A stretch of 64,000 nt of DNA from Zeugodacus cucurbitae (lineage: Eukaryota; Arthropoda; Insecta; Diptera; Tephritidae): assembly GCF_028554725.1 (NCBI RefSeq), contig NC_071669.1, positions 48,997,501 to 49,061,500 of the forward strand. Reading direction: 5' to 3'. The translations under genes and the position numbers were made by a program. The notes beneath the pieces were generated by a model, which ran no database searches, was not told the DNA's origin, and saw nothing but the letters and a program-made list of their open reading frames with translations. Shown here in pieces: positions 13,622-24,773 of this stretch; the stretch's first letter is position 1; each line of letters opens with the position of its first letter.

Positions 13622-16600
13622 ACCGGTTAATTCATTTAGTCGAATACCAAAAGATCTTCTTGGAACCTATCTGATTTGCTGTGTACCATAAGTGTACCAT
13701 AAGTGTATTTTTCGAAGTACTTGTTAACTACCAACTACTAACTATGACCATTCCGCATAAGTAATACAGTACCCAAAAGCGTTGAAGTTGAAGGTTGCCT
13801 TAATTATAGCGCTGCCACATCGCGAAATGCGGCAAAGAGGCAATGGCAAATCAGTGCGATCATCTGAGCGGTGAATAATGTATAAAAAGCAACAACATAT
13901 GAGTGTTTGTTGTTATTGTTTTTCTTACAACTCTAACTTCCTTCAACCAGATATTTAAAATCTTTAATGTCTACATGTTATATTTGTTATTGTATATAAC
14001 AACCGGTGCTAATTACCACATATGAAGAAGCTTACACCAGTTAAGTTGCAAAAAGCGAGTAATTTATGTGAAACGAACTTACATACAGCCTCATATGTAT
14101 ATTTTAAAGCATTCATAAAAGTGTCTGTATATGTCTGTATGTTTGTCTCACAATTGATGAATGACTGACAACATCAGGTCAATAGCTTAGCTGCGGCATT
14201 ATTAGTCAGTCAAGTCAGTCAACTCTAGCAGATTAGCGAGATCAGCGATTTCCGGCACATCGCGTGATAAAAAGCGCACACAAACGCACATCCATCTATA
14301 TATGTCTATAGATTTGTCTATTTTAGCAAACGTCAAAACGCGACCAGACGATTATCTCTTAGTGAAGCTGCTCCAGCTCCAGAGCTCCTTCAGGCGCCAG
14401 CGATGTAAGTTCGCACGTTCGTGTGACGCGTTGATTTAAATTAATTAAGCTGAAAATTACTGCTTGCGAAAATAGCGCAAAAATTAAATATATATTTATA
14501 CGTTTACTTGTGTATATTGAGGCATGAAATGTAGCGCGATAAGCCTTTATAGCCGGCAAGTTGTCGTTTCATTTTTTATGAATGATTCGCGGTGCTTCCA
14601 ACTTGTCTTCACATCTCGCTACATATTGAAGACATACATATGTACATATTTATGCAATTCTTGTGATTTCGAGTTCAAGTTTGTGGTTTCATGTTTGGCA
14701 AGCCTTTTACATTTTGCTGCCTCATCTCTTCTGTCGTGCGTGTGTTGCTGGGCGCGGACACGTCGGAATGCCGGTGGGGGTAGTACCACGGTGCCGCAGG
14801 CGCTGCTAAGGCTCAAAGCGCACACATTACATACATATGTATTTAAAGTATATATATACCAAACTATATATGTATATATGTAAATATATATGACTATATA
14901 TAAGGAAGTGTGTGTTTGTCATCACGTTTGTGGAACCGGTTTCGTATTCTTAACTTGACTTTTGCGTCTCACTGTGGACAATGTTGCCTGCTGCCCGACA
15001 GAGTTAGTTACTTCTTCCACTGCTTCCTGCCATACCGACTGTTGCTTAAATATGTTTTTTGGTTTTGTTTTTACTTTTACATTTTAATTTTTACTTTGTG
15101 AGCCGCGAATTTGCCCTTTGATACTCGCAGCCGACTGGTTGAGAAGTTTACTGTTACCCGTTTTTGGTTCCTCTTTGATTTTATTGTTTGTATTGTTTTT
15201 GGTATATTCTTACTTCATTATTTAGCCTTGTTGTTGTTGTAACTGATTTTTTTATAAAAATATATGCATATATATTTAGATAAACTTGTGTTTAGCTTTA
15301 CTGTGCAGCGCTCTTTCGTTTACGTCGGCTTTTTTTCAAGTTGTTCAAATATTTTCGTAGAATTCTTTGAAGAAACAGCCTCTTTCACGTGAGACTAAGT
15401 ACAAATCTTTTTCACGGCTGATTAAGTTAAGTGGAGTTGCAACACATAACAAATTCAGAAAACAATAATAATAACAACAATGAAGAATTTGCGCCGCACA
15501 AAGGCAGAAGATGTAGAAAGAAGAGAGGAAAAAACAATAAGAAGAAAACTTAAAATCAAAAAAATATTAAAAGAATGTATATGAAATAATACAAAAGAAA
15601 AAGTCTCAACGCACGTGTAACTGCTCGTCCGACGACGGTTCGCGAGATGAATCTTGATGGTAATGGCAATATCCGTCGCATTTGGCGAATTGTGCAACAA
15701 AAACTGCACTATAAGCTCGCATCCAATCGCGAGACAGAGCGCAGCCAAAAGGCTTAAGGCAGCCGGAATGCCAGGCAACACAAGTATCGAGTGGGCATAC
15801 TTAGGGATATGAGTACATACGTAAGTATAAGAAGACTTGCGAAAGTAAAAATATATATTAATATATATTTAGATATTGCTTTGTACCGAAATATTGCCTG
15901 CTTGTGGACTGCAGCGGCGTTCGCGTAAACTTTTGCTGCCTCTGAAGTTCGAGTGACGACGCGCATGGGCAACATTGAAAGCCAGTGAGAGCTAGCGCGC
16001 GCAGCAATCGGGCCTCAATTCAATTGCATGCTAATGTTTATACACGGTAGTCCGACAAACGAAGGCAGTCCTCTTGGCGGCAACGGCGGCATTTTCTCTG
16101 TGAAGTGTGCTGTGTGTATGCTTCAGTTGGCACATTCGAGTGCGCTGGTAAAGGTACTCACTCGACACGAGCGGTAAGGTGAAGAGCGGTTGCGGCAACG
16201 CTGAGAAGATATGGATGTTGAAGGCTCGAGTGCGTAGGATTGCATTGGCGTTTCGCGGTTCTTAACACAAGCAATATGGCATGATATTTTGAAAAGCTAC
16301 CTATATTCGTATTCTTTGTACTTATGTATTTGCGGATATACTATATAAAATAGATGATATAAAATACTTTGGAGGAGTCTATGCTTTTAAAAATAGATTA
16401 TTCTAAGAGATTATATCAATTATAGCATATTCACTTTTTTTGAAGAAAATATATATTTATAGAACCGAGAATTTAGTTAAAACATGTCGCCACGTCATAA
16501 ATTTCAAGTTGTTATTAGGGTCTTAAAACTTTAATGACTTTACAGCGCCGCCTTAAATCATCTCAATGCTGCGAGAAATTTTTATTAACCTTCTTCAATA

Positions 16601-16640
16601 ATATTATTGCGGATTGTTTAACTTAAAAATTATTAAAAAG
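13622..16640. other. Non-coding; GC-richer blocks at 14130-14860 and 15880-16260
   Basis: No gene recognised. Two blocks have noticeably higher G+C and lower simple-repeat content than the intron around them. The second carries CGGCAACGGCGGC and several GAGTGCG words. Frames in these blocks are open on both strands but give no family-like protein. Such islands in a developmental gene's intron are candidates for conserved enhancers; this is inference. Confidence 0.35.
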
Positions 16641-16875
16641 CCCCGATAAAATTTCGAGACTCCGATTTGGTTTTTTTATAATTCCAGCCGAAGTTGAATT
16701 AAAGTAAAATTCTTCAATTAAAATTTCGAGAAATGGTCGTGATTCCGAAATTTTTATATTGAAATCCCGACATTTCGAAAGTTTTATACTGACTAAATGA
16801 AAAATCCATCTATCTTGTAAAAAATGGGTATTGAAAAATCCCAAAATTTGTATATTGAATCCCAAAATGTTTAGA
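16641..16875. repeat. Diverged AATCCCGAAATTT-type short repeats
   Basis: The interval contains several variants of AATCCCGAAATTTTTATATTGA: TTCCGAAATTTTTATATTGA near 16743, then AATCCCGACATTTCGAAAG, AATCCCAAAATTTGTATATTG and AATCCCAAAATG. CCGATAAAATTTCGAG lies near the left end. Spacing is irregular. A related CCCGAAATTTCGGG palindrome occurs at 26037, suggesting a dispersed family. Confidence 0.45.
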
Positions 16876-19800
16876 ATGACCTAAATTGTTTCAAAATATA
16901 TATGTATATATGTCACTGTGCAACATAACTGGAAGCCAGTTTTTTGGTTAATACCCAATTCGCAATCAATTATGGCATTAACTTATTGAATAGTGTTGAA
17001 CAAAGCAAAAATTACAAAAGAAATTTGATACCTGATATTTTCTATCAATATGCGCGTGAATATTTTAAGCCATTTTGCTCAAGTGTCAAAATGTTAAATG
17101 CGAAGTTGTGGCATTTAATTAAATGTGCTATAGAAAAATATGTAAATATGTGAGTTTCAAATGGTATGTACATATGTATTTTTGTTTCTACAAAGAAACG
17201 CCTACAACGCACTAATTCCAACATTAAAACAGGTACAAAGGAACTTGTGTTTTGCATTTTCTCATAGATTATATTATACTATGTTTTGTTGTTGTTGTTT
17301 ATTGCTGCCACTCACTTTTCATTATTAATTTTACGTAAAATTATGCTAATCCATTGAAATATGATTATGGCAGTCAAGTGTCGGCGCACACACATACAAA
17401 CAAACATAATATGAAATCTTTATGTGTGGGTGAAATAATGAAGAAGTGTGAGTTTGTGGCTGCGTGTCACCCTCTATCGACGAACAGGTCGCGCCTATCA
17501 TTGGTCGTCGCCTCGTTTATTGTTGTTGTTTTGTTATTATTTATTTACATAAGTGGGTGCCCTATAGGTACTATGCTTTGTTGTTGTTGATATTTAGGTG
17601 AGCATTGCAATCTTTTGCTGCTTTTATAAATCAATTTATTGTTGTTGTTGGGAAGCCATATATTTTGATTAAAATTATGCATTAAGGGAAATCGGTTGTG
17701 TCGCCGCCATTGCAGCTACAATTAACTCCATTGCCCTTGCAGCGCATTAATTCCATAAAAAATATGTTTTTTGGTTAATTAATGAAGAAAAAGCTTAAAA
17801 CGCCGCTAATGAAGTGCTGGTACTGATTAATATTATTATTGTTGTTGTTGCTTATTGACTATTCATGCTTGCGAAGGGCTTAACAAAAAAGCTCCGACCA
17901 CTGAATGAAACGCCTAACGCAGTTCAAGCAGTAAAAAAAAAAAACAACAACAAAAATTATTTATGTAAATTTTTTTGAACTTAAAATCCAATCTGTTTTA
18001 GCTGAATTAACAAGCGATTAACAGTAGCTATAAATTTCAATTGGACAGGGAAAAATACAAACAAATATTTACAAAAATAAAGACTAGATAAAAAATACAT
18101 ATGCATATACAACAACAACTATGTAGATGTACATAGTCACAACACTTTACATGTAGACCGTTAGTTAAAATTGCCACTAAAGCGCTTAAGTGAATTTCAC
18201 TAATTGTAACGGTAAATTGTAATTGTAAAATTTCGCAACGTTTCCGCTATTTGTTGTTGTTGCCGTTCATTATTATTGCTTTTTGTTCACCCAGCAATTG
18301 TAGTTGTTGTTTGTTGTTACCTTAAGTGCTCATTTACATTTGCTAGTTTTGCCAGTTTCCCTAATTTATCCAACATCAACAACAGCCATCTCTACTAATT
18401 GCAACTTTTTGCAAATCCACTTAGCGCACACGACTCGAGCGGCGCTGTAATTCGCGCTTTTAGCTTTTGGGGTGTTAAGTGGAAAATACCAAATTTTAAT
18501 TAATAGAAGTTCAAAACGATTTGCCCACACTACATATGCGAGGTGGTTGCAATAGTAAAAATAAAATCAATTAAAGACTAAAAAAGGTGGCAACACCGAT
18601 AATGATATTATAATATTTTTTGGGAATTATAGTTTTCTATTAAACAATATATCGCCTATATCAGAAATATGGAAAGCATATTTTTTTATTTTAAAAATTT
18701 GAATGATATGGCAACTCTGTCCGAAAAAACGGAAATACCTCACAATTATTGTTAAACCAACTACTCGCCGTAAATCCCAAACGTATTCGCCAGCATTAAT
18801 TGTGTAGCAGTTAGTTTACAACAACAACCACCAAAATTGCATGCAACACATTTGTTGCAACAGTGGCAAATTCCAATTGTAAGTAGAAATTATTTAAGTT
18901 TTCTTGCAGCGTCAGAATGGCATTGTTGCGGCAAAAACATTCAAGGCTTACCAACAAACAACAACAACATCAGCAGTAGTTGTGGTGGCGTTTGGATTGT
19001 TTCGGTGTAAATGCATTTGCCTCATAGGAAAAAATAAAACAATAACAACAGTGTTTAAATATTATCGCGCATGTTGTTGTTATTGTTGGATACATAGTCA
19101 ACCGTTGTAACTAATTTGCGCACCACCCACAACAGCAACAATTAAGCTAAAACTCTGGAATTTACATGTCCGTGGTGGAGGCGGGTAAGTGGGGGCCAAG
19201 CTATGCTCATAATTTGAAGCAGACATTTTTGTGTTGATATGCGAGTGTGTCTGTGTATGTGTGTGCGCCTCGTTTAAAATATGCAAATTTAATTTAAAAG
19301 ATTCACTTGAAAGAGCCAGTGCCCAACCCGCCATTTTGCCTTTGGCCAAGCAACTCTGTCTGTCGGTGGCACAGCATTGCTTCGAGGCTGAATTGCCACA
19401 GCGAGATTATATAATAAAACTATGTATGTGTGTCTGTGACGTGTCTCGGGTATATTGCTTCGGGCCTCAAGCACAGGCTTCCGCCACCAACTGAGTGTTT
19501 AGTTAAATTGGCAACCGTTGTTTTAGTTTTTGGCAGCGGCAGCGCGCCGTCGACCACCCCAGAACCACCTTGCACAGCAGTCGAAATTGCTCATTTATTT
19601 GGGATGTTGCCTCGGCTCTTGCTCAACCACCCACTTAGCAGCTATAGATTTTCCAACAACACAACAACAATGCTGCTGACGTCTTTGCTGACACTCAGTC
19701 TGTACGAGAGGCTTCTTTGGTATTTGCATCCGAAATTGGAAATATGTTGTTGCTACAGATATAGTTGTGGGCTTGATGTTATTGTTGTGGTGAGTTTAAG

Positions 19801-19960
19801 TTTGCTTGCTGTTGTCGAGTGTGGGGTTGTCGGCGTTGAAATTGTGGATTTATGTTGTTATAATATTTCGTCATACTCTTAATTGTTATTGTTGTTGAAT
19901 TTGCGTTTCTACAGTCTCGTGGACTGTTGCTGACAAGTTTTAAGTGGCCAAACTAATATA
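16876..19960. other. Non-coding; trinucleotide-rich, GC-richer near 18900-19900
   Basis: Many (TTG)n and (CAA)n runs, for example near 17286, 17640, 17840 and 18250. From 18900 to 19900 the base composition rises and overlapping frames of 60-150 codons appear on both strands. They translate to Cys/Val/Leu-rich or Gln-rich low-complexity peptides and I take them as by-products of the repeats. Confidence 0.4.
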
Positions 19961-19986
19961 TTTTTTTTTTTTTTTTTCAATATTTC

Positions 19987-19996
19987 TTTATTTATT
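19987..19996 (-). other. Overlapping AATAAA polyadenylation signals of the retrotransposon
   Basis: On the minus strand this reads AATAAATAAA. It lies about 10 nt before the poly(A) tail and about 110 nt after the ORF2 stop, a typical position for the internal 3' end signal of a Jockey-type element. Confidence 0.8.
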
Positions 19997-20102
19997 GAAT
20001 CTGCTTTGTTTTAAGCCTAACAATAAGTATTAAAATCTTAAATCTATTTACAACTAAGTAAGCTCAAGAATGTGTTTGAGCTTTTTGGCAGAACGTTGCT
20101 CT

Positions 20103-22756
20103 TTAGTATGCAGGTAGATCTCTTCTTTTTAAACGAGTTTGATTGGAATGTACCAAGGCGTTTGCCAATGGGTTTGGATGTTCACGAAGTTTAGAAATAT
20201 ATTTCTTTCTGCTGTCCTCTATTTCCTTCTTTACCATAGGAATATCAAGATCCTTATGGATATTTTCATTACGCATGTACCATGGTGAACCCGTTATTGT
20301 TCTAAGCATTTTAGATTGGAATCTCTGAATTATATCAATGTTGGTTGCACAGGTCGTACCCCACAGTTGAATACCATACATCCAAATCGGTTTTATGATT
20401 GCATTGTATAACAGGACTTTGTTGTCTAGGCTAAGTTTAGAATTTTTGTTTAGAAGCCAATTTAAATTTGCTGCTCTTAACTTCATGCAAGTTACTTTAC
20501 TCGCTATATGTTTCCGCCACGTAAGCCTTCGATCCATGTGAATCCCAAGATAAGTTACTTCATTCGCTTGGGGTACTCCCACATTGTTTATTTTAATTGT
20601 CCGACATGTTTCTGGCCTTAGAGAAAATGTAACATGCTTGCATTTTTGCTCATTAATTTTTATACGCCAGTTGGCTAGCCATTCTTCGACACAAGTTAAG
20701 TGCTCCTCTAATACTCTTGATGCTCTAATGGGGCATTTGTTTCGGCTTACTATGGCTGTGTCATCCGCAAAAGTGGATGTCAATACGTTGTTAGCTATTG
20801 GAAGGTCTGCTGTATATATTATGTACAGAGTGGGGCCTAATACACTGCCCTGAGGTACACCGGCCCTTATTGCTCGTTCTTCTGATATAAAATCTGCTAC
20901 TTTAACCGTAAATTTCCTATTTCTTAAATATGACTCCAATGTTTTATGCAATTCGTAAGGTAAAACGTTTTTGATTTTCCATAAAAGGCCTTCATGCCAG
21001 ACCTTATCGAACGCCTGAGCACATCGAGAAAAATAGCTGAACAGTACTCTCTGTGCTCGAATGCTTTCCTGATTTCGTTTGTAATTCTATTCACTTGCTC
21101 TACTGTGCCATGTTTAGCACGAAACCCGAATTGATGGGTTGGTATTATATTATTTTCGTGGAGGAAAGGAGACATTTTTGATAGAAAAACTTTTTCGAAT
21201 ATTTTGGAAAGACATGGTAAGAGACTTATTGGTCTGTAGGAAGATGGTTGTGTTAAGTCTTTTCCAGGTTTATCTATCATGATGATCTGCGACTTTTTCC
21301 ACGAAATTGGATAGTACCCGAAACCAAGAATTGCATTAAAGAACAAAGAGAGCACTGATATAGCAATATTTGGCAACTCAATTAACATTTTTGGAGTAAT
21401 ATTATAGTGTCCTGAAGACTTTTTCGGATTTAGCTCTTTTAGGATCTTGATAATTTCATAAGTAGACGTCCTAATAGACACGCTTGACTCGTTTGCAATA
21501 TTGGGCAAAGTTGGCAACTTAAAGTTGTTTTTTGGTACATTGGGCTGAAATACCTTTTCAAGGTGATTTGCAAAGCAATTTGCCTTTTCCTCATTACTGC
21601 GCGCCCAATTACCATTCGACTGTCTTATAGGCATCTTGGAATCTACTGGAGGCTTAAAATACTTTTGGGCTTTCCAGAGGGAGTTTTTCTTGCTAGAATT
21701 TGGACACAGGTGCTTTATATAATTTTCAGTATTGTATTCTTCATCGCGTTTAAGTGCTTTTTTTAACTTACGTGCAGCCGATTTCAGTTGACGCAGAGTA
21801 GAAGGGGAACGACTTAACTGCCATTCACGTCTCGCTTGCCTTTTCTCATTTACAAGCTTTTCTATTTCATTATTAGTCATGTTTCTAAAAACCTTAACTT
21901 TTCTTTTAGGTGTTGCCAAGACAGCTGCATTTGTTATTACATCATTGAATTCCATTACGCTTTCATCAATGTCTCTTCCTGTACTTATTTTTAAATTGAT
22001 ATTAATGTGGCTACTGATATATTTTCTATATTTCAACCAGTTAGTTTTAAAAGATGTTAGAGATACTTTTGGCTCAACTATCATGGGCTGTTCGAATAAC
22101 TTTATTAGTACAGGAGAATGATCTGAAGATAAGTCTGTACATGTATCTGCTGTTATTAGCGATCTATCTATATTTTTGACTACAGCAAAATCTATTAAGT
22201 CTGGTATTTTGTTTCTATCACTGGGCCAGTATGTCGGCTTACCAGGAGATATTATATCAAGGTTATTGTGCTTATTTATAATAGTGTAGTACAGCTGTCG
22301 TCCTTTCGGATTAATAAGACGTGAGCCCCAGTACATGTGTTTTGCATTATAATCACCACCAGCTAGAAATCTTGGACCTAGCGTTCCAAAAAAATCTTTA
22401 AATTCGCAGTCTGTAATTTTAAAACGAGGTGGACAGTATATAGCCGTCAGATTGAGGTCAGAGCCTCGATTTTTCAATGATATTGTTGTAGCTTGTAGCT
22501 GCGCTGTAGCATGTGGTTCTAAAGCATGGTGGTTTAGCCGATTTCTAACCAATACTGCTGTTCCACCGTGCGCCTTTCCATCTGGATGATTTGTAACATG
22601 AAGTCTATATCCCGCTATAAAGAAATTGTTTTTATTTGTTAAATGAGTTTCTGATATCAGCATAACATCTATGTTTTTTTCAGTCAGAAATCGTATTAAC
22701 TCCAGTTTGTGTTGGTTTACACCCTTGGCATTAATATTTAACAATGAGTTTTGCAA
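20103..22756 (-). pseudogene. Jockey ORF2: endonuclease and reverse transcriptase, one frameshift
   Basis: ORF2 nicks target DNA and primes reverse transcription of the element RNA at the nick. The first frame (22756 to about 21020) opens with a TTG-initiated reading; no ATG is in place, and the region before it is truncated or mutated. It carries the apurinic-type endonuclease: SETHL at residues 35-39, GGDYNAKH at 133-140, SDHSPV at 211-216. Reverse transcriptase follows, with SSYRPISLLP and HQFGFR. The frame breaks right after FLDV (motif A), where loss of about one base near 21018-21024 shifts the reading. The second frame (about 21020 to 20103) contains GVPQGSVLGP, the FADD catalytic box (F61-D64 of that frame) and the Jockey C-terminus, ending in a proper stop. 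All catalytic motifs survive, so the lesion looks recent; as written the protein would be truncated. Confidence 0.92.
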
Positions 22757-23141
22757 TCAGTGAGATTTTCTGTTTTTAATGATATTTCCATCATTGATTT
22801 CATTTTCATTTCGCTAGAAGTGATGATTCTTTGCGGCTTGAGTGGTTGGACTTAACGAGAGCTAATTGTCAACTATTGAGACTTCGGATTTGAGACAATT
22901 CGGTTATGTAATTGATTACAGTATTAGCAGATGACGGTACCATTAATTGGGTCTTTTGGTTTGCAATGAGCACATCCAATAGGCACTGTTTGTCCTTGAC
23001 TCTTGGAAAGTGATCATTAGATATTGATATTACTGACTCTCCAGTGGTAAGTGAAGTCAAGGAAACTGTAAATTTAATTTTATTTAAACCCTGTTCTTAC
23101 ATTTATTTATTTCAACTAATGAGTTAGGTTTTGAATTTATA
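22757..23141. other. Spacer between the two transposons; possible ORF1 remnant
   Basis: A 63-codon minus-strand frame (22869-23060, starting at TTG) sits directly upstream of the Jockey ORF2. It could be the end of a degraded ORF1, but it has no zinc knuckle and I cannot match it. AACTAAT at 23114-23120 repeats the bases next to the poly(A) end at 19951-19957. That would put this spacer inside the element. A 7-bp match can arise by chance. Confidence 0.3.
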
Positions 23142-23367
23142 CAGAGGTAGTCAAAATTATTTACACATCGGACGTTTTTTTACAAGTTTCACAGAAAAAG
23201 CTTTCGCTTGTTGTTGTTGTTGTCGCAGGGTAACAAAATGCTATGTTGTTGTAAACCTTGATCTATTCCCGAGCGATTGAAGTCGGTTTGACAAGAATAG
23301 CTAGAAATATGGCGGAGAAATACGCAAATGAACTGAAAAGTCGCAGTAGTCAAAAGTATTTACACAC
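23142..23367 (+). repeat. Left terminal inverted repeat of the Tc1-like element
   Basis: 226 bp, CAGAGG at the outer end and TACACAC at the inner end. It includes a (GTT)n run and the inner direct repeat at 23346-23367. It pairs with 24546-24771 at about 97% identity by eye. Confidence 0.92.
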
Positions 23368-23481
23368 GGCGATTTAACCTTTATCCTTGGATTTGGTTTG
23401 AGCAAAAGTTGTAATTGGATTCTATTGCATTCTTAACAACCTAACTCAGCCTTAAAATATAAAAGTTAGTAAATAAAATAT

Positions 23482-24477
23482 CGAAAAGAAAGGAATTATC
23501 GATTATAACTAGATTGGAGACTGTTACTAAGTTTAAGACTCGGGTTTAGGCTTCGGAGTTAGTTAAAATTTATAGAATTTGATGGAATACTGTTTATAAT
23601 GTTATTAAAAAAAAGGACACGAAATATTGCAAGGACAATTTAAAGATAATTGGGCGGAAACCTGTGATAACTCAAAGAGAATGCAGAAGATTAGTAGGAA
23701 CTGTCATACAAAATCTCACAATAAGTCCTCTTAATATTGCAGCATCATCGAATCAGCATATTGCATGAACAGCCAATGATGCTTCACTGCTAAAGACATT
23801 TAAAAATAGTAACATAAATACATACGTTGTGTATAAAGTTGACCACTTCCGAAACCAAAAAAGCGATATGCCTCTCGTTTGCCTTAAAATGCATCCTAAA
23901 CCCTGTCGTGGACAGATAAGGCTGATTTTTTGTTCCAGGGCTTCTTTAGTAAACGCTTTATGCATTTAGCACGTGAAAAGAAGAATAATGCAGTTTAGAC
24001 GCTAAATGGAGTCGGGAGTGACATTATGATTTTTTGAAATTTTTTTGGAAATTTTCCTTACTTCTGTTTTGAAGATTTGGTACTAATTTAGGGACCCTAA
24101 ATCATCCGGGTATATAGGAATTCACATGACCATGCCATTCTAGTGGTCCGTCGGCCTTTTCCAACTATTAACTGCATTTTACAACAGGATAATGCTCCAT
24201 TTCATAAGGGATCTTTACCTACAGAAGTTTTAAATGAAGCAAATCAAGTTGACCTCCGCACAGCCCTGACCAAAACTTTAGTCAAAATGTTTGGTTTTTC
24301 GTTAAATATCACAGGACAATTGATATAATAACCGAAAACGCCGAGACTACCGACATTTGGTCTAAATTAACAGTTAACTTAGCGCACAACTGGGTTGAAT
24401 CAATTCGGACCATAAAGCAGGCTGTTATTGATGCCAATGGTAATGTAACCAATTATGAATTTATTGCCTTAGAATAG
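23482..24477 (+). pseudogene. Degraded Tc1-like transposase
   Basis: Fragments of a Tc1 transposase are scattered over all three plus frames with several stops and shifts. The N-terminal helix-turn-helix region is recognisable around 23640-23750 as GRKPVITQRECRRLV followed by ISPLNIAASSN. The block LQQDNAPFH near 24179-24205 carries the second catalytic Asp (24188-24190). The following block, SPDQN then QNVW near 24268-24291, corresponds to the SPDLNPIENVW motif of the family. There the catalytic Glu position reads CAA (Gln) at 24283-24285. The spacing between these two residues is about 10 nt shorter than DD34E requires. The reading ends at TAG 24475-24477. The protein cannot be functional. 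Confidence 0.85.
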
Positions 24478-24545
24478 GAACTTATACTGAACATTAAAAT
24501 TTTAAAGTTATCATTAAATAGCAACAGGATAATATAGTTCAAGTT

Positions 24546-24771
24546 GTGTGTAAATACTTTTGACTACCGCGAGTAGTCAGTTCATTTGCTTATTTCTCCG
24601 CAATATTTCTAGCTATTCTTGTCAAACCGACTTCAATCGCTCGGGAATAGATCAAGGTTTACAACAACATAGCATTTTGTTATCCTGCGACAACAACAAC
24701 AACAAGCGAAAGCTTTTTCTGTGAAACTTGTAAAAAAACGTCCGATGTGTAAATAATTTTGACTACCTCTG
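24546..24771 (-). repeat. Right terminal inverted repeat of the Tc1-like element
   Basis: Reverse complement of the left terminus, also 226 bp. Its inner direct repeat is at 24546-24567 and it ends with CCTCTG at 24766-24771 next to TA. Confidence 0.92.
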
Positions 24772-24773
24772 TA

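Larger units (their letters stand above)
19961..22790 (-). mobile_element. Jockey-clade non-LTR retrotransposon, 5' boundary uncertain
   Basis: Read on the minus strand, this element has an endonuclease/reverse-transcriptase ORF2, a short 3' UTR, an AATAAA signal and a 17-nt poly(A) tail (T-run at 19961-19977). That order is diagnostic of LINE-type elements. The protein matches the Jockey clade through the endonuclease, reverse transcriptase and the C-terminal LWG and GSPWY-type region. No complete ORF1 is present upstream, so the copy is most likely 5'-truncated. The left boundary is exact. The right boundary is uncertain: it is just above 22757, or near 23112 if the AACTAAT words at 19951 and 23114 are target-site copies. 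The element lies in the same orientation as dally. Confidence 0.9.
23142..24771 (+). mobile_element. Tc1-like transposon with long IR/DR termini
   Basis: The element is 1630 bp and bounded by TA on both sides (23140-23141 and 24772-24773), the target dinucleotide of the Tc1/mariner superfamily. Its ends are inverted repeats of 226 bp each, beginning CAGAGGTAGTCAAAATTATT. Within each terminus the outer motif TAGTCAAA-TATTTACACA is repeated at the inner edge (23346-23367 and 24546-24567). This is the IR/DR architecture known from Minos-, Paris- and Sleeping Beauty-type elements. By eye the two termini differ at about 7 of 226 positions. The transposase gene between them is broken. The orientation given is that of the transposase relic. 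Confidence 0.92.

Noticed and set aside
19430..19882. 150-codon plus frame rich in Leu/Val/Cys
   Set aside because: Low-complexity translation of TTG-rich repeats, with no signal or domain logic and no splice context.
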